A stretch of 64,000 bases of DNA. Origin: Neocallimastix lanati (nom. inval.). Its lineage: Eukaryota; Neocallimastigomycota; Neocallimastigomycetes; Neocallimastigales; Neocallimastigaceae. Numbering within the stretch: the stretch's first letter is position 1; every line of letters starts with the position of its first letter. Shown here piece after piece: positions 1 to 11,529 of this stretch. Position numbers and translations under genes: made by a program. A model generated the notes under the pieces. The model saw nothing but the letters and a program-made list of their open reading frames with translations. It was not told where the DNA came from and did no database searches. The stretch is from positions 267,001-331,000 of the forward strand of contig JACVTC010000002.1 of the NCBI GenBank assembly GCA_016946835.1, read 5' to 3'.

Positions 1-138
1 GAAATAAGAATTTCATTCTAAGAGGTTCAAGGTGCCACGGTATACCAATGGAGAATACGAAACTACTCTTTATTCGCGGACTTCGATCTTGGCCAGAAAT
101 CAAAATGAGAAGACATTTAAAGAAAACTCTGAAATGAA

Positions 139-1500
139 TTAAATAATAAGGTTTTATCAGTTAAACGTATTGCTAATTTTAATGATGCATTCTTTAAAAT
201 TAAAATAGTAGGTAATGAAGAAGAAATAACATCTATTACCGATTGTATTGTTAATAGTTTCAAACGTGCTTCAATTAATGTTATTAATTGTAGCAAAAGG
301 AATCATAAATACAGTTTTTCTTCACTCAAAAGGAAACATTTTGCCTTATCAGAAAAAGTGAATTCATCATATAATATCAACTTATTCACTACTTCAAATT
401 CAAATGCAGATTCAAGTCAAAATTTAAATTCAAGTTCAAAAACAGATTCATGTTCAAGTTCAAGTACAAGCTCAAGCTCAAGTACAAGTTCATATACAAG
501 TTCAAGTACAAGCTCAAGCTCAAGTACAAGTTCATATACAAGTTCAAGTACAAGTACAAGTTCAAGTTCAAGTTCTAGTTCAAGTTTAAGTTCAAGTTCA
601 AGTTCAAGTTCAAGTTCAAGTTCAAGTTCAAGACTAAGTACAAGTTCAAGTTCAAATTCAAGTTCAAGTACAAGTTCAAGTCCAATTTCCAATTTATGTT
701 TAAATTCAGTTTCAAGTTCAGATTCAAATTCAAATTCCAGTTCAATCAATTATAATAACTCCAATAATATTAATAACACTCATATTAATAATAATACAGT
801 TAAAGAATTTTCTCTATGTGTCAGTTGGAATACTAATGGATGGAACTTTGATAAAAAAGACAGTGTTGAATTCTTTATTTCAATGTACAAACCACTTTTC
901 TTATGCTTTCAGGAAACAGGAAATGGTTCAGGTTCTAGCAGTAAATATCCATGTCGAGTATCATTAAAAAACTACAAACATTTCTTCAAAAAAGCTAATA
1001 ATGAAATTCCCGGTAAAAGAGGACTTTATATTGGGTTTCATAATTCTTGTCAAGCCTCTCTTGAAAACAACACTTATGAGTATATTATTTCCTTGTATAC
1101 TTATAATTTTTGGAATTTCACTAAATGTTCTATTGGTAATGTGTACGTACCTCATAGTGGCCATAGTCTTCATGCTAGAGCTGCTAGAATTGAAATATTG
1201 TCGTGGTTAAATAGTCACTCTTCTCATCCTTCATTGTTGGTTGGTGATTTTAATTTTACCTACTGAGAAATTAGGTAATTTGCTCTCTAAATTTAGTAAT
1301 TGGAAAATTCTTCCCTTATGGGGCTCCCCAATTTCATGGAGTAGAGGTAATAAAGAATCTGATATAGATCATGCGATTGTCAATGATCATATGTTAGATT
1401 TACTTTCATATGGTACTTTTATTGACTTTCCCCCCCCATTTCGGATCATAAACCTTTATTAATAAAAGGTAAATGTTTTTCATCAGTTAACTCAGATAAT
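139..1500 (+). pseudogene. LINE ORF: AP-like endonuclease (EEP) domain
   Basis: This is the N-terminal part of the LINE polyprotein. The frame is open from about 139; a GTG at 358 is only an in-frame codon, so the true start is not clear. A Ser/Thr/Asn-rich stretch (412-800) precedes the EEP fold: motif SWNTNGW, then QETG (catalytic Glu codon at 913-915), GLYIGFHN, and VGDFN near 1245. A frameshift at about 1255 moves the rest (SWSRGNKESDIDHAIV) to another frame, and a second at the C8 run near 1432 restores the final SDHKPL, which holds the catalytic His. All EEP hallmarks are therefore present but split over three frames. In the family this domain nicks target DNA for target-primed reverse transcription. 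Confidence 0.88.
412..750 (+). repeat. Hexanucleotide (TTCAAG-type) repeat inside LINE ORF
   Basis: About 340 bases dominated by TTCAAG units with TACAAG variants, coding for Ser-rich sequence with Thr and Tyr interruptions. The opposite strand reads as Leu/Glu repeats, which are shadows. Confidence 0.9.
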
Positions 1501-3020
1501 TCTTTCTCTCTGCCTAAAAAGACAGTTAAATGGGATAGATTAAAATGTATAAATGAAAAAGAATCAATTTTTGACAACAACTATTTTAGTGTATTAGAGG
1601 AAGTGATTCCAGATCCTAATATTAGTATTGATGATATTTCTAAGAAATTTATTTCAACTTCATTCAATATTGCTAAGGAACTTAATATCACGTCAATATC
1701 AGATGTTAGGAAATCTTTTTTTCATATGGCACAGAAAATATTTAATTTGCAAAAACTCAAAATGAAATTATATAAATCCATTAAAAGAAGAGGTTCTTAT
1801 CATAATTTAGATGAATTTGAAGAATTAATTGAAAAATATAATAGAATGTGCAAAATTATTCATCATATGTGTAATATTTATAGGAAAACTGAATACCAAC
1901 ATTGGATTAATACAGGATGTGAATATATGAAATCTCATAACCCTAAGAAAGCTTGGAAATGGCTTAAAATAACAGCAAAAGTAGATAAATTTAAAAATTT
2001 GTCAAATTCTCCAGTAAAGGACAAAAATGGTAAACTAGCTACTTCTACTAAAGAACAGTTAGAAGTATGGCACAATCACTATAAAAAACTTGCTTCAAGC
2101 CATTCTGATATCAATAGTGCATTAGTCGAATGGTCTAATAAATTTTCCAATGGAACAATTAGGTATACGAGACACAATGAATGGGATATAAATCAAGACA
2201 TCAGTATAGAAGAAATTAGAGAAGCAATTTTAGCTACTCTAAATTATAAAGCTTCAGGCCCGGATGGAATTCCTATTGAATTTTATAAAGCTTTAATTCC
2301 TCCGGATGACGAAAATTCAGTAAATAATTCTTCTTCTGGTTTAAATTGTTTACAGAAGATATACTCAAGAATTTGGAATGGAAGAATTTCCTAGCTCTTG
2401 GAATGAAGCAAGTATTATATCTATTCCTAAAAAAGGAGATGATCTATCTGATTGTGACAATTATCGAGGTATCTCTCTGATTAACAATGGTATTAAACTC
2501 ATTTCGAAAATAGTCTCCAAAAGAATTTCGGAATATGGACTTAAAAATAATTTTATTAGGCCAGAGCAATTTGGATTTCGTACAAAAGAAGAATGCGTTA
2601 GTTTATTTATTTCAATTCGAGAAATTTGTCAAAGGCGTAAAAATGATAATAAAGAAACTTACCTTGCTTTTCTAGATTTAAAAAAGGCATATGATTCTGT
2701 TCCAATAGGTAATATTTTATATAAATTAGATGCTTTAGGTATTAGAGGTAAATGTTATCAATTTATAAAAAATCTATATTTGACTTCCAAAGCTAGTGTT
2801 AAAATTGATGATCAATATTCGGAATCTTTTAATATTATGAAAGGAGTTAGACAAGGTTGTCCACTATCACCAATTCTTTTCAATCTTTTTATTAATGACA
2901 TTTTTAATGATGTTTCAGAACTTAGAATTCCTTTAGGCGAATCTAGATGTTGTGGTGGACTCTTTGCAGATGATATTGTTCTATGCGCACCATTAAGAAC
3001 TAAGTTAAAAAAAAATGCTT
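1501..3020 (+). pseudogene. LINE reverse transcriptase, fingers and palm
   Basis: Two overlapping frames (1603-2394 and 2378-3022) together give the RT. The first holds a linker and the GPDGIPIEFYK finger motif; the second continues with NYRGISLIN, FLDLKKAYDSVP (first catalytic Asp), RQGCPLSPILFNLF and FADDIV at 2963-2980 (the two catalytic Asp at 2969-2974). The FADD box replaces the more usual YADD but is common in LINEs. A frameshift near 2385 and another at an A9 run near 3010 break the protein. Polymerises cDNA on element RNA at the nicked target. The frame-corrected order of motifs matches non-LTR RT, not LTR-type RT, which needs YVDD and an adjacent RNase H. Confidence 0.93.
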
Positions 3021-4489
3021 AAGAAGGTAAATGAATGGGCTAAATTTAATATGATGAATTTTGGAATTAATAAGTGTGCAACGATGGTGATTCGACCAGA
3101 CACACCTCTTTTTTCAAAATAAAAGAGATCCTACTTTTTATCTTGCTGGTCAACCAATCCCAATAACTAAATGTTATACCTATTTAGGTATACCATTTGA
3201 TAAAAGCTTATCATTGAACCCTATTATTAAATTACTTAACTCTAAAGTTACTAAAGCTCTCTTTTCTGTTAGTAAATTTCTTTCAAATTCCAAAATTCCT
3301 ATTCCATTTAAAAAGATTATAATTAACTCTTATGTACTTAGTAAAGTCTCTTACTTTGCGCCTTTACTTGGTTCAAATAAAGCTAGAACAAATAATACTC
3401 AGAAATTAATTAATAAAGGATTAAGATGGATTGCAGGTATACAAAAAGCCAAATCATTTATTAATGTATATTCTATTTCAAAAGATTTACATATTCCTCC
3501 ATTGTCAGCTAAATGTGCTTTGTCTCAAGTCAAATGTTTTGATAAGTGGAAAGATTCAAATTGTATTATTTCCTATTTAGTTAATAATATTCCAAGATCT
3601 AGAAAATATACATGGACAAAAGAAAGTAGAACTCTTAAACGTAAACTAGAGAAAAGAGGTAATAACGATAATAAAATCAAGGATTTTTATTGGAAAAGAG
3701 ATTTGAAAATCAATTCTATTAAAGCTGAGTTTTATGACAAAAACAAATTCGAAGAAACATCAAAATTTATTAAACTTTGTTATGAATATCCTGATCTTTC
3801 ATATGGTTTCTATTGGCTATTGAGAGCACGAGGCGGATATAGATTAGATGCTAGAATTGCTAAAGCTGCAAAAATTGTAGATCAAATGTGTCCTAATTAT
3901 TGTCCCTGTTGTAAAAGTAATAAACAATGGATAAGTCATTGGTTAATTGATTGTCCATTTTTCAATCATATTCGTAGTAAAGTTAATGATAAAATTTTAT
4001 TTTTATATAATGCTTTTTACCGTGGCAACCTAACAAATGATATAGTTAATAGTAATAATGATAATAGTAATAGTAATAGTAGTAATAGTAATAATAGTAA
4101 TAGTAATAATAGTTATAGTAATATTAGTAATAATTTTTAGTAATGTTAGTAATAGTATTGAAAATAATGTGTATATTGATTCTAGTGTGTGTGAAAAAGT
4201 GATTAATTTCCTTCTTGGAGGTCGAAGTATTAATAACAGTACAAGGGAATGGGAGGATCTATTTAAGTGTCAGATGAAATCAGGTGCTTATTCTGATACT
4301 CCGTTCTTAGTGGTTACTGCGGCACTTCTTCAATCGATTTTACCTATTGCTATTGGCCAGCAATGGTCTTTGTTCAATAGGTTCAAATCGAATCGTACTA
4401 CTACTACCAAGAGCGTCAATGCTGAAGAAACAGTAAGACAGGCCAGCAGGGCTAGCGCAACCAATGAAGATCATAATTTTGTATCTTAA
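3021..4489 (+). pseudogene. LINE ORF C-terminal part with Cys/His motif
   Basis: Continuation of the LINE polyprotein. Short pieces (NKCATMVI, then CYTYLGIP at about 3171) lie in different frames separated by a shift near 3117; the long frame 3214-4140 follows with the RT thumb region and CPCCKSNKQWISHWLIDC, a Cys/His cluster typical of LINE C-termini and probably RNA- or DNA-binding. A run of Asn/Ser codons (AGT/AAT repeat, 4045-4140) ends this frame, and the last ~115 codons (INFLLGGR, AIGQQW) continue in the frame ending at 4489. The trinucleotide run is a likely slippage origin of that last shift. Confidence 0.8.
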
Positions 4490-4717
4490 AATTATGATTA
4501 ACATTGCGAAGTCAAAATTAATTATTATACTTCAGTATAATAATGCCCTTGTGAAGTCTTACAAATATTAATTAAATGAAACTAGAATATATTATACCAT
4601 TATTTTATTTTATTTTGTGTTTTATTTTTTTGTTTATTTTTTTTATCTTTTTTTATTATTTTATTACATGTATTTTATCAAATATTTAATTAATAAAGAT
4701 GAAACAAGTTTGCTGCC

Positions 4718-4720
<3 letters not shown>

Positions 4721-4760
<40 letters not shown>
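4721..4760 (+). other. LINE 3' poly(A) tail
   Basis: Forty uninterrupted A residues follow the LINE 3' UTR; an AATAAA lies about 30 bases upstream. It marks the 3' end of the insertion. Confidence 0.85.
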
Positions 4761-4764
<4 letters not shown>

Positions 4765-5484
4765 GAATGAAATATTTCTGAATATACTAGTATTTTATTT
4801 TGAAAGGAAAAGCCCAATGTAGGAAAAAAGGGGGAAAAAAAAATATGATTAAAGCAGAAGGAATATTTAAAATAATTATTATTATTGGACTTTATATAGC
4901 ATTTAATAAAGTTATATTTTGAAAGTTATTAAAAAAAAAAAATATTAATAAAGATATTAATAAAATATTTTTTTTTTGAAAATTTCATTAATTTATAAAA
5001 TATTAATAAGGTATATGCTATAATAGAGTATTACTAATAAAAATAAAATTAATTATGATAAAGGTTGAATATCCATTATGAAATTTTTTAATAAAATATT
5101 TATTATAAAAAAATATAAAATATATTAATAAAAGAATTATTATAAGAATATTTATTTTAAAATTTATTAATAAAAGATTTATAATAAGAATATTTATTAT
5201 AAAATATATTAATAAAATTTATTATATAAAATATTTGTTATTAAGATATTCATAATATTTGGTATAAATTATTAATAAAAATTAATAAGAATTAGAGAAT
5301 ATTAATAAAACTTTTAAAATGGTAATAAAATATTGATAAAATATTATAATTATTTAGAAGTTTGGTTTTTAATTGTTTTTATTATTAAGCTAAAGGCTTA
5401 AAAATTTGGTTTACAGATTAATATATTTTTTATGATATAATGTATTAAACTGTGGGGCAGTCTAATATATATATATATATTTTT
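4761..5484. other. AT-rich stretch without recognisable gene
   Basis: Repeated ATTAATAAAA-like words and short TA microsatellites; no coding signal seen. The upper part may belong to the 3' LTR of the gypsy element that follows. Confidence 0.5.
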
Positions 5485-5546
5485 TTTATTAAATTTATTT
5501 GGAAAGTTTTTAATATTCTAAATTGAATAATACTAACTTTACTATA
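5485..5546 (-). repeat. Probable 3' LTR segment of gypsy element
   Basis: Matches 11437-11496 over about 60 bases (shared words AAATTTATTT and AATTGAATAATACTAACT). Only this part of the LTR pair is convincing. Confidence 0.45.
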
Positions 5547-5984
5547 TTACCACATTAAATATATATATATATATATGTATATATATGTATATATTTTAAC
5601 AAAATGTATTATCATTTTAAATTCAGATCATAACTTATCACAATTAAATATAAACATCAATATTTTATAATTTAAATTCTGGCAAAAAACTTATTATAAT
5701 TAACAATAACCATTAACAATAACTTATTATTTTACTATTTATCATTAGTTATACTTAATTATTTATTATTATACTAAGTTAAATTAAAAAAAAAAAAGTT
5801 TAATTTGTATTTTAAATCTTAATATTAGTTATGTTATATATATGTTATCTAATTAATTAAGGATTATTTATAATGATTAGATTTTTTTTTTTTTTTTTTT
5901 TATTTTTCTGAATGTTAGAATGTTATGTTTCAAGATGTCCCTCCTCTTTTAAAATAAGGGCTTCATCCCTTAAAGTCTCTGTTT

Positions 5985-6113
5985 AATTAAAAAAATTTAT
6001 AATTCAGTAAAAATGGAAATAAGAAATGATATTCTTTATACACGTATGAATATTTCTTTCTGGAAAATTTCTCTTGAACTTGGGTCATAAACTGTTTTAC
6101 TGTATCATTTTCC

Positions 6114-6155
<42 letters not shown>

Positions 6156-6343
6156 TAAATTTTTATTGGTCCACTGAAATAAGGATCAAACTTTCTTTTA
6201 TTAAAAGCTTTAACTATACTAGGTCTTCCTGGTTTGTATTCAGATCTCATTCTTTCTTAATTTGCTTTCTTTCTATCACTCCCCAATTTATTAGCAATTT
6301 TCAATGTTTTCTATTGCCTCTTGTCTCTACTTATGATATTGAA

Positions 6344-6380
<37 letters not shown>

Positions 6381-6438
6381 AGTAAATAGTAAATACTTTT
6401 CTTTTATTTTCATATTGTTTCTTTGTTTCTTTTTTATT

Positions 6439-6480
<42 letters not shown>

Positions 6481-7060
6481 CTTTACTTAAAGATAATTCT
6501 AATGGTTGTAAATCTTGTCTTTCTGTACGACTGTTAAAAAACTACTAAATTATATCATCTATATTACTATTTTGTTTCTATGGTTTATACATCTGACACT
6601 TTGGATAGCATTTTAATATATAAATGAATATCTTTTTTCATACCTTTCCAATAATAATTTGATTTTAATCTATTAGTATGTCTTACAATACACCTTCGCG
6701 ACCTACATTATGAGTTGATTCTATTAATTTAAATTTTGTTTCATTTTCATTAATTTATTTTTTTCAAAGTCTTCCATTTTTTTGCTTATATTATTCTACT
6801 CCATCAATTTTAACAATTTTGACCTTCAGAAAATTTTTCAATAGTTTGTGTGACAATAATAACGAACCGCTAGTTCCTTCATTTTTTTTTTTTTTTTTTT
6901 TACTTTACATCCTAAATAATACATCTGTAATCACATTCTTTCTTCTTTCTTCAGAGTGTAATTTAGCTTGTAGGATGTTTAATGGTTGACACCCATTTTA
7001 GATGTCTACTATTTGTTGGCTCTGTTTTGTTTGTTTACAGATTTCAACTACAGAGGTAGA
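5985..7060 (-). pseudogene. Ty3/gypsy integrase remnant
   Basis: Only ends of the integrase are readable. The N-terminal part (KFKLIESTHNVGREG near 6720, then LLERYEKR) resembles the HHCC region; the C-terminal part, in the 5987-6250 frame, reads KPGRPSIVKAFNKRKFDPYF and GPIKIYKK, like the 'KLxPKFxGPYKI' GPY motif. The DDE core between them is not recognisable and is probably lost. Four long A-tracts (6117-6154, 6349-6378, 6440-6480, 6882-6901) sit in this part. Confidence 0.62.
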
Positions 7061-7099
7061 GTTTTTTTTTTTTTTTTTTTTTTTTTTGATCAGTTATTA

Positions 7100-7425
7100 A
7101 TGTAGTTTCTAGTTTATTTCCTAGTATATTATTTTTGAACTTCTTAACACTTTACACAGCAGTTGCTCCTTCTAAATCTGTTACACTATAGTTTTCTTAG
7201 GCCTTGTTAAGAGCTCTACTTACAAAGAAGCGTATTGACCTTTCTATTCCTTCTTCATCTTTTCGCATGAGAACTTTTCCAATTCCACTACGAGAATTGT
7301 CCGTCCTATTAATAAAAGGTTTCTCAAAGTTTCCGAGGAATCAAAATAGGTGCTTTCATCACTTTTTCTTTTTAAAGCTTTTAAAAGCTAAGTTTCTGTT
7401 TCATTGTTCCATTCAAATTCAGTAT

Positions 7426-7475
<50 letters not shown>

Positions 7476-7740
7476 AATTAAGACTAAGTTTTTTCATGAA
7501 ATTTCTGGTAATACAATATGCAACAGCACCTAAGAATAAACGTAATTTCGAGTCATTCTTCGGCCGAGTCCATTCCATTTATGACTTTTCACTTTTTCTG
7601 GTATAGATTTAATTCCTCTTGTAGAAAGAAGTTGACTCAAGAGTTTCAACTTCTTCCTGAAAGAAATGACACCTCTCTCAATATTTAGCCTTAGTCCATT
7701 TATCTTTTAAATATTGTTTGAAAAAAATTTTTTTTTTCTA
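7100..7740 (-). pseudogene. Ty3/gypsy RT thumb and RNase H
   Basis: Minus-strand pieces give the thumb (STRGIKSIPEKVKSHKW, LRLFLGAVAY), then the RNase H-like region: FEWNNETET, STYFDSSETFEKPF, NRTDNSRSGIGKVLM (catalytic Asp in the TD), then SIRFFVSRALNKA, NYSVTDLEGA and a final TTLITD. This is the RT_RNaseH_2 layout of gypsy elements, which removes the RNA strand of the hybrid. An A46 tract at 7428-7473 splits thumb from RNase H and stops interrupt the frame. Confidence 0.8.
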
Positions 7741-8330
7741 AAACTATTTTACATGTTGTTCCCGACTCTTGGAAAAAATACTACCTAAGTCATCAATATA
7801 GATGAATATCCACTTTCCTATTAAATTAAAGAATATCCTGTTCATCTCCCTCTGAAACGTTGTGGGTGCATTACAAAGTCTAAACCGCATAACCTTGAAG
7901 TTAGTAATTTTCATGTAGCATTGTAAAAACAGGTTAAATCTTTGATATGCTGGATACATAGGCATTTGATGGTTATCCAGTTATCCAGAAAATAAGTCAA
8001 TAATAGATAACACAGAATTATTTCCCATATAGCATAATATGTCATTAATTAGCGGCAAAGCCTAAGAGTCTTTTTTTTTTTTTTTTTGATCAAATTATTG
8101 AGTTTTCAATAACCATCACACATTTCGATACTGGACCATTCTTCTTATGGACTAAATACTACCTAGTGAAGATCAAAATGAAACGGTTCAATTAATTTAT
8201 TATTAATTAACTTAGTTAGTTCTACTACCTTTAAAGCATTCGCTTGTACTTTTGACAATATATATGCTTTTTTGCTTGATGGATATTGTTCCTGGCTTTA
8301 ATTTCTATTCTATGAGAAAAAAGCTTGGTT
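7740..8330 (-). pseudogene. Ty3/gypsy reverse transcriptase
   Basis: Frame-corrected minus reading gives the gypsy RT in order: HRIEIKARNN, LSKVQANALKVVELTKL, VVFS, LPLINDILCYMG, SIIDLFSG (first catalytic Asp), then the 7744-7965 frame with KVMRFRLCNAPTTFQREMN and FIYIDDLG (YIDD, catalytic pair) followed by IFSKSREQHV. The VMPFGL-to-VMRFRL changes, several stops, and an A17 tract at 8071-8087 just before LPLIND show decay. Motif order RT, then RNase H, then integrase identifies the gypsy rather than copia arrangement. Confidence 0.88.
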
Positions 8331-8559
8331 TCTGCTAAAGTCGTCAGTTTTTATCAGCCATAATTGATTCAAATTGTTCAAATAACTTAGGAACTAGATT
8401 TTTAATAGGATCATACAACCTTTTTATTATTTCATTAACATGAATTTTTTTTTTAATATCAGATTCTTGATTAGCCTTCATTAAAGATATCGTTACATTT
8501 ACAGGCTTACTAATAATCCATTTCATTATTTTCTTCTTCAGAATCCTTATTTTCACAGC

Positions 8560-9000
8560 TATTAAGACAAACTTTGTAATAAATATCTGTTAAGCTTTTT
8601 GTGATTATTATTCTGATCAATAGTGTATAATATATCATCTATATATAAAAATTTAAATTCAATTATATATTTCTTTAATGAATCCACCCCTCTAAAAATA
8701 TAAAAAATTTCAGCTTTCTCTACTACTCTAAATAAATCTTTAAATACTATTTCTCCAATAGTTATTTCTAATTCATAGGACATCAGCAGTACTGATAGTA
8801 TTAGAATAAGCTTGGAAAAATTCTTTCAGTGATACTTCCTACCGGTTGTTTATCAATATTAAAAAAAATTTTTCTGGTGCTGCATGAGTGATCATATTAA
8901 AACTGGCACAAGAATCAAGAAAGTTTTCAGCCTCTTGACCTTCTACCTTACCATAAACTTTAGAGATATTATTACTTTATTACCAATCTTAGTAATTAAT
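8560..9000 (-). pseudogene. Ty3/gypsy aspartic protease
   Basis: Minus-strand frames give FLDSCASFNMIT at about 8910-8950, the place where retropepsins carry a catalytic D-S/T-G-A motif; here the Gly position reads Cys. Downstream (8562-8783) lie the flap-to-C-terminus remnants (YELEITIGEIVFKD; GVDSLKKY), matching the conserved 'ILGxDFLKKY' region in altered form. The domain would dimerise and cleave the polyprotein. An acidic coiled stretch (EDEEEKDEELRKRHNKL) is encoded further upstream at 9190-9270. Frameshifts and the DSCA change argue for loss of activity, though Cys could be a post-insertion mutation. Confidence 0.62.
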
Positions 9001-9357
9001 TGTATTAGTAACTTACACTTTTATTCTTTGGGGTTAATTTTTACTCCTTTTTTTTTTTTTTTTTTCGAGGGAAAGCAGATCTAAACTTTAGAAATAGGTC
9101 TTTAACAAAAAGATTATCCTAACGTTGTAGCAGCTTCTGTTGAAGCTACTTCCTTTATTAAAGTTATCTAGATTAATAATCATCATACTCTTCAATTTCT
9201 TTCATCAATTTGTTATGTCTCTTCCTAAGCTCCTCATCTTTTTCTTCTTCATCTTCTCTACAGAATGCCTTGATTATTCTTATTCATGGTATCTTTAATT
9301 TTATCATTTAGTAAAGTTGAATTGTTATTATCTTCATCGAATTCATTTTCACTTGAT

Positions 9358-9399
<42 letters not shown>

Positions 9400-9899
9400 G
9401 TTTTGCTTCATTGCCGGAGTTATATAAATGGTACAGGAGAATTAGTTCAATGTTTTCTCCTTGCTATTTTCTTTGTCTCCCTGTTTATTATATGGGGGTA
9501 TGGGTGCTTTTCTTTAAAGAACCTCTTTTAATTACTGATAGAGCAACATCAAAATACTATGAGTTTTTTTTTTTTTTTTTTTTTTTGTATTGATTAGAAT
9601 CAACATTTTTTTAAATCCAGATTTTTTTTTTCTTCCATCCTAGTAGGAATTGTTATTAAGCTGGTTTGGTAACTGGAAGTTTTCCTTCTTTCATTTTTCC
9701 AATTTAAAAGTCCCTTCTTTTTCCATCTTGGCCAACTGTTTAAAGGTATACTGACACAGTCTTGTGCTTTGGGGACGGTTTGTCCCCATCGACGGCAACA
9801 ATTTGGTGGATAGGACCTTTTATAATTTCTATTATCAGTTTCATTCTTACTTAATCTTTAGGCTACTTTTTGTTCGGTAATACTGTTATCTTGTTGTTC

Positions 9900-10790
9900 C
9901 CCTTGCTTCATTTCACTAATGAATGAATTGCTATTAAGGGCGTTGTAATTGTTATTGTTTTCACCCTGATATTTAATATAATTACTTCTACTCTCATAAT
10001 ATTCCTTGGGACAATCGGAAAATAGATTCCGTTATTATGTGTATTGAAATTCTTATTAAAATTCCTTCTGTAACCATAAAAGTTTCCTCTGTTAGCATAT
10101 CCGTTAAATGTAGGATAATTAAAGATGTCCTTTTCTTCTCCAACAAACCCATAATAGAATGGATGGTTTATCATATAGTTGCTTGTTTGTGTAAACATCA
10201 AAATATTCTTTGGTGCTCTTCCTTCTACTTTTTGGTGTTATATTTTTATTTTTCTCTTTTATTTTGTTCTCAGTCTTTTCTGCTAATTCTACAATCTTGT
10301 AGGCTTCCCGTAAATCATTAACTCGTGCCAAAGCAACTTGAGAACATGGGAAAACTCTTGAACTGATTGCTTCTTGATACTCCTTAATTGTAATGAGCTT
10401 CTGATACTCCCTACTAATATTATGATAAGCCTTCCTATAATTATTATTATACTTCTTTATAGTTTCACCCTATATGAAGTGCATATTTCTTAATATTGCT
10501 CACTTATCTCCTTCCGTGACCTCTAGATATTCTTCAACCGCCTTCTGTATTTCTTTAAATTTTGGATAACATTTTTCATCACTTCTCATAGTTAATAATG
10601 ACTTAATGATATCCTTCACGTCATCCTTCACAGACGCTAAATATCCATGCAAATGCCTTTTTAGGTTCTGTAATATCATAAAGAGTGAGCAAGTCCTTTA
10701 TATCCTCTTCCCATTCAAATACATTTTCGTTGTATTCTTCCAAGAAAGGAATTTCCTTTTTTATTTTTGAGACATCTATTATTATTGAAT
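9900..10790 (-). pseudogene. Ty3/gypsy gag
   Basis: Starting with an ATG at about 10780 (MSQ...), frame-corrected minus-strand reading gives a retrotransposon capsid: EWEEDIKDLLTLYDITEPKK, then DDVKDIIKSLLTM, FKEIQKAVEEYLEVTEGDK, YRKAYHNISREYQKL, and RVFPCSQVALARVNDLREAY near 10320. A Asn/Tyr/Arg-rich tail (NFNKNFNTHN) follows at 9910-10200. At least three frame changes and several stops break it. The pattern of a helical region ending in a charged stretch is that of the Retrotrans_gag family, which builds the particle and packages element RNA; no intact zinc knuckle was found. Confidence 0.75.
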
Positions 10791-11436
10791 TTCACCGAAA
10801 TCTTATTTTATATATATAAACAAATATAACTTTTTTTAATTACATAAATATTATTAGGATTTATTATTTGAAACACTTATTAATTTTTATTGTTTATTAA
10901 TAATAAATAATTTAATAATTGTGGTGCTGATAAATGAAAAATGTTATAATTTTATATTATTTTAATTTTAATCTATGATATATATTTTTTTGTTGATATA
11001 TATCCCAATATTAAGTATATTTTAGGTAAGCCTATAACTTTTATTAATTACCTCTAAACTCCTTAAATTTAATTATGTTATTATTTATTTACCTTATTAT
11101 TAAATTTATATGATATATATTCAATAAACTAATATTTAATATTTATTATCTACCCTTTAATATAGTAATAATATTATTTATTCCTTTATAGTTATATCTT
11201 TATATAATCTCTATTAAACAACCTAATAAATATAATTATTTGTATCTAATAACTATTACTTATTATTAAATATTTTTAAATACTTATATTAATTATTATT
11301 AAATTAATTTTTATTTATATTTTTATTTTTTATAATTATTAATTTTTATATTTATTTAATTTATTTTCATAGAACTTCCCAAAAAGGTACTTTCGGATTC
11401 TCCACCAAAATTTGGAGCTTTTTATTTATTTTTTTA

Positions 11437-11496
11437 TATTAAATTTATTTAGAAAGTTTTTTTTTATTTTAAATTGAATAATACTAACTATACTAT
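11437..11496 (-). repeat. Probable 5' LTR segment of gypsy element
   Basis: Partner of 5485-5546 in the same orientation; lies upstream (minus sense) of gag, as a 5' LTR should, and abuts the copia remnant that begins near 11530. Confidence 0.45.
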
Positions 11497-11529
11497 TGAT
11501 AAATAATGAAATTATAAAATCTGACAAAA

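Larger units (their letters stand above)
1..4760 (+). mobile_element. Non-LTR (LINE) retrotransposon, 5' end outside window, poly(A)-tailed
   Basis: One LINE copy read on the plus strand. In order it carries a short N-terminal remnant (first ~140 bases, containing an open stretch starting at 50 and ending in a stop), an endonuclease/exonuclease/phosphatase (EEP) domain, a reverse transcriptase with GPDG, RQGCPLSP and FADD motifs, a C-terminal Cys/His motif, a short 3' UTR, and a 40-nt A tract at 4721-4760. Reading frames change near 1255, 1432, 2385, 3015, 3117 and 4135, several at homopolymers (C8, A9, T6), so the copy is inactive as assembled; some shifts could be sequencing errors. No RNase H domain is visible. 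A second, older relative lies at 41680-45365. Confidence 0.93.
5882..9586 (+). repeat. Cluster of long poly-T tracts (poly-A on gypsy sense strand)
   Basis: T runs at 5882-5900, 6117-6154, 6349-6378, 6440-6480, 6882-6901, 7062-7087, 7428-7473, 8071-8087, 9048-9065, 9360-9398 and 9564-9586, all T on the plus strand and nearly all within the gypsy remnant. Confidence 0.95.
5485..11496 (-). mobile_element. Decayed Ty3/gypsy LTR retrotransposon
   Basis: Read on the minus strand the order is gag (10790 down), acidic linker, retropepsin, RT, RNase H, integrase (to about 5985). A purine-rich tract (minus AAAAGAGGAGGGA, 5938-5950) followed by TGAAAC at 5932 fits a polypurine tract and LTR start. A segment of about 60 bases at 5485-5546 recurs at 11437-11496 in the same orientation with about 90% identity, consistent with the two LTRs; LTR outer limits cannot be set. 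Every domain is broken by frameshifts and stops, and more than ten A-tracts of 17-46 nt interrupt the sense strand. Confidence 0.82.

Noticed and set aside
389-749. Minus-strand Leu/Glu/Asn repeat ORFs opposite the LINE Ser tract
   Set aside because: Shadows of the hexanucleotide repeat; no domain and no start context.
7204-7533. Plus-strand ORFs with poly-Phe runs in 6.0-9.6 kb
   Set aside because: They arise from T-tracts antisense to the gypsy element.
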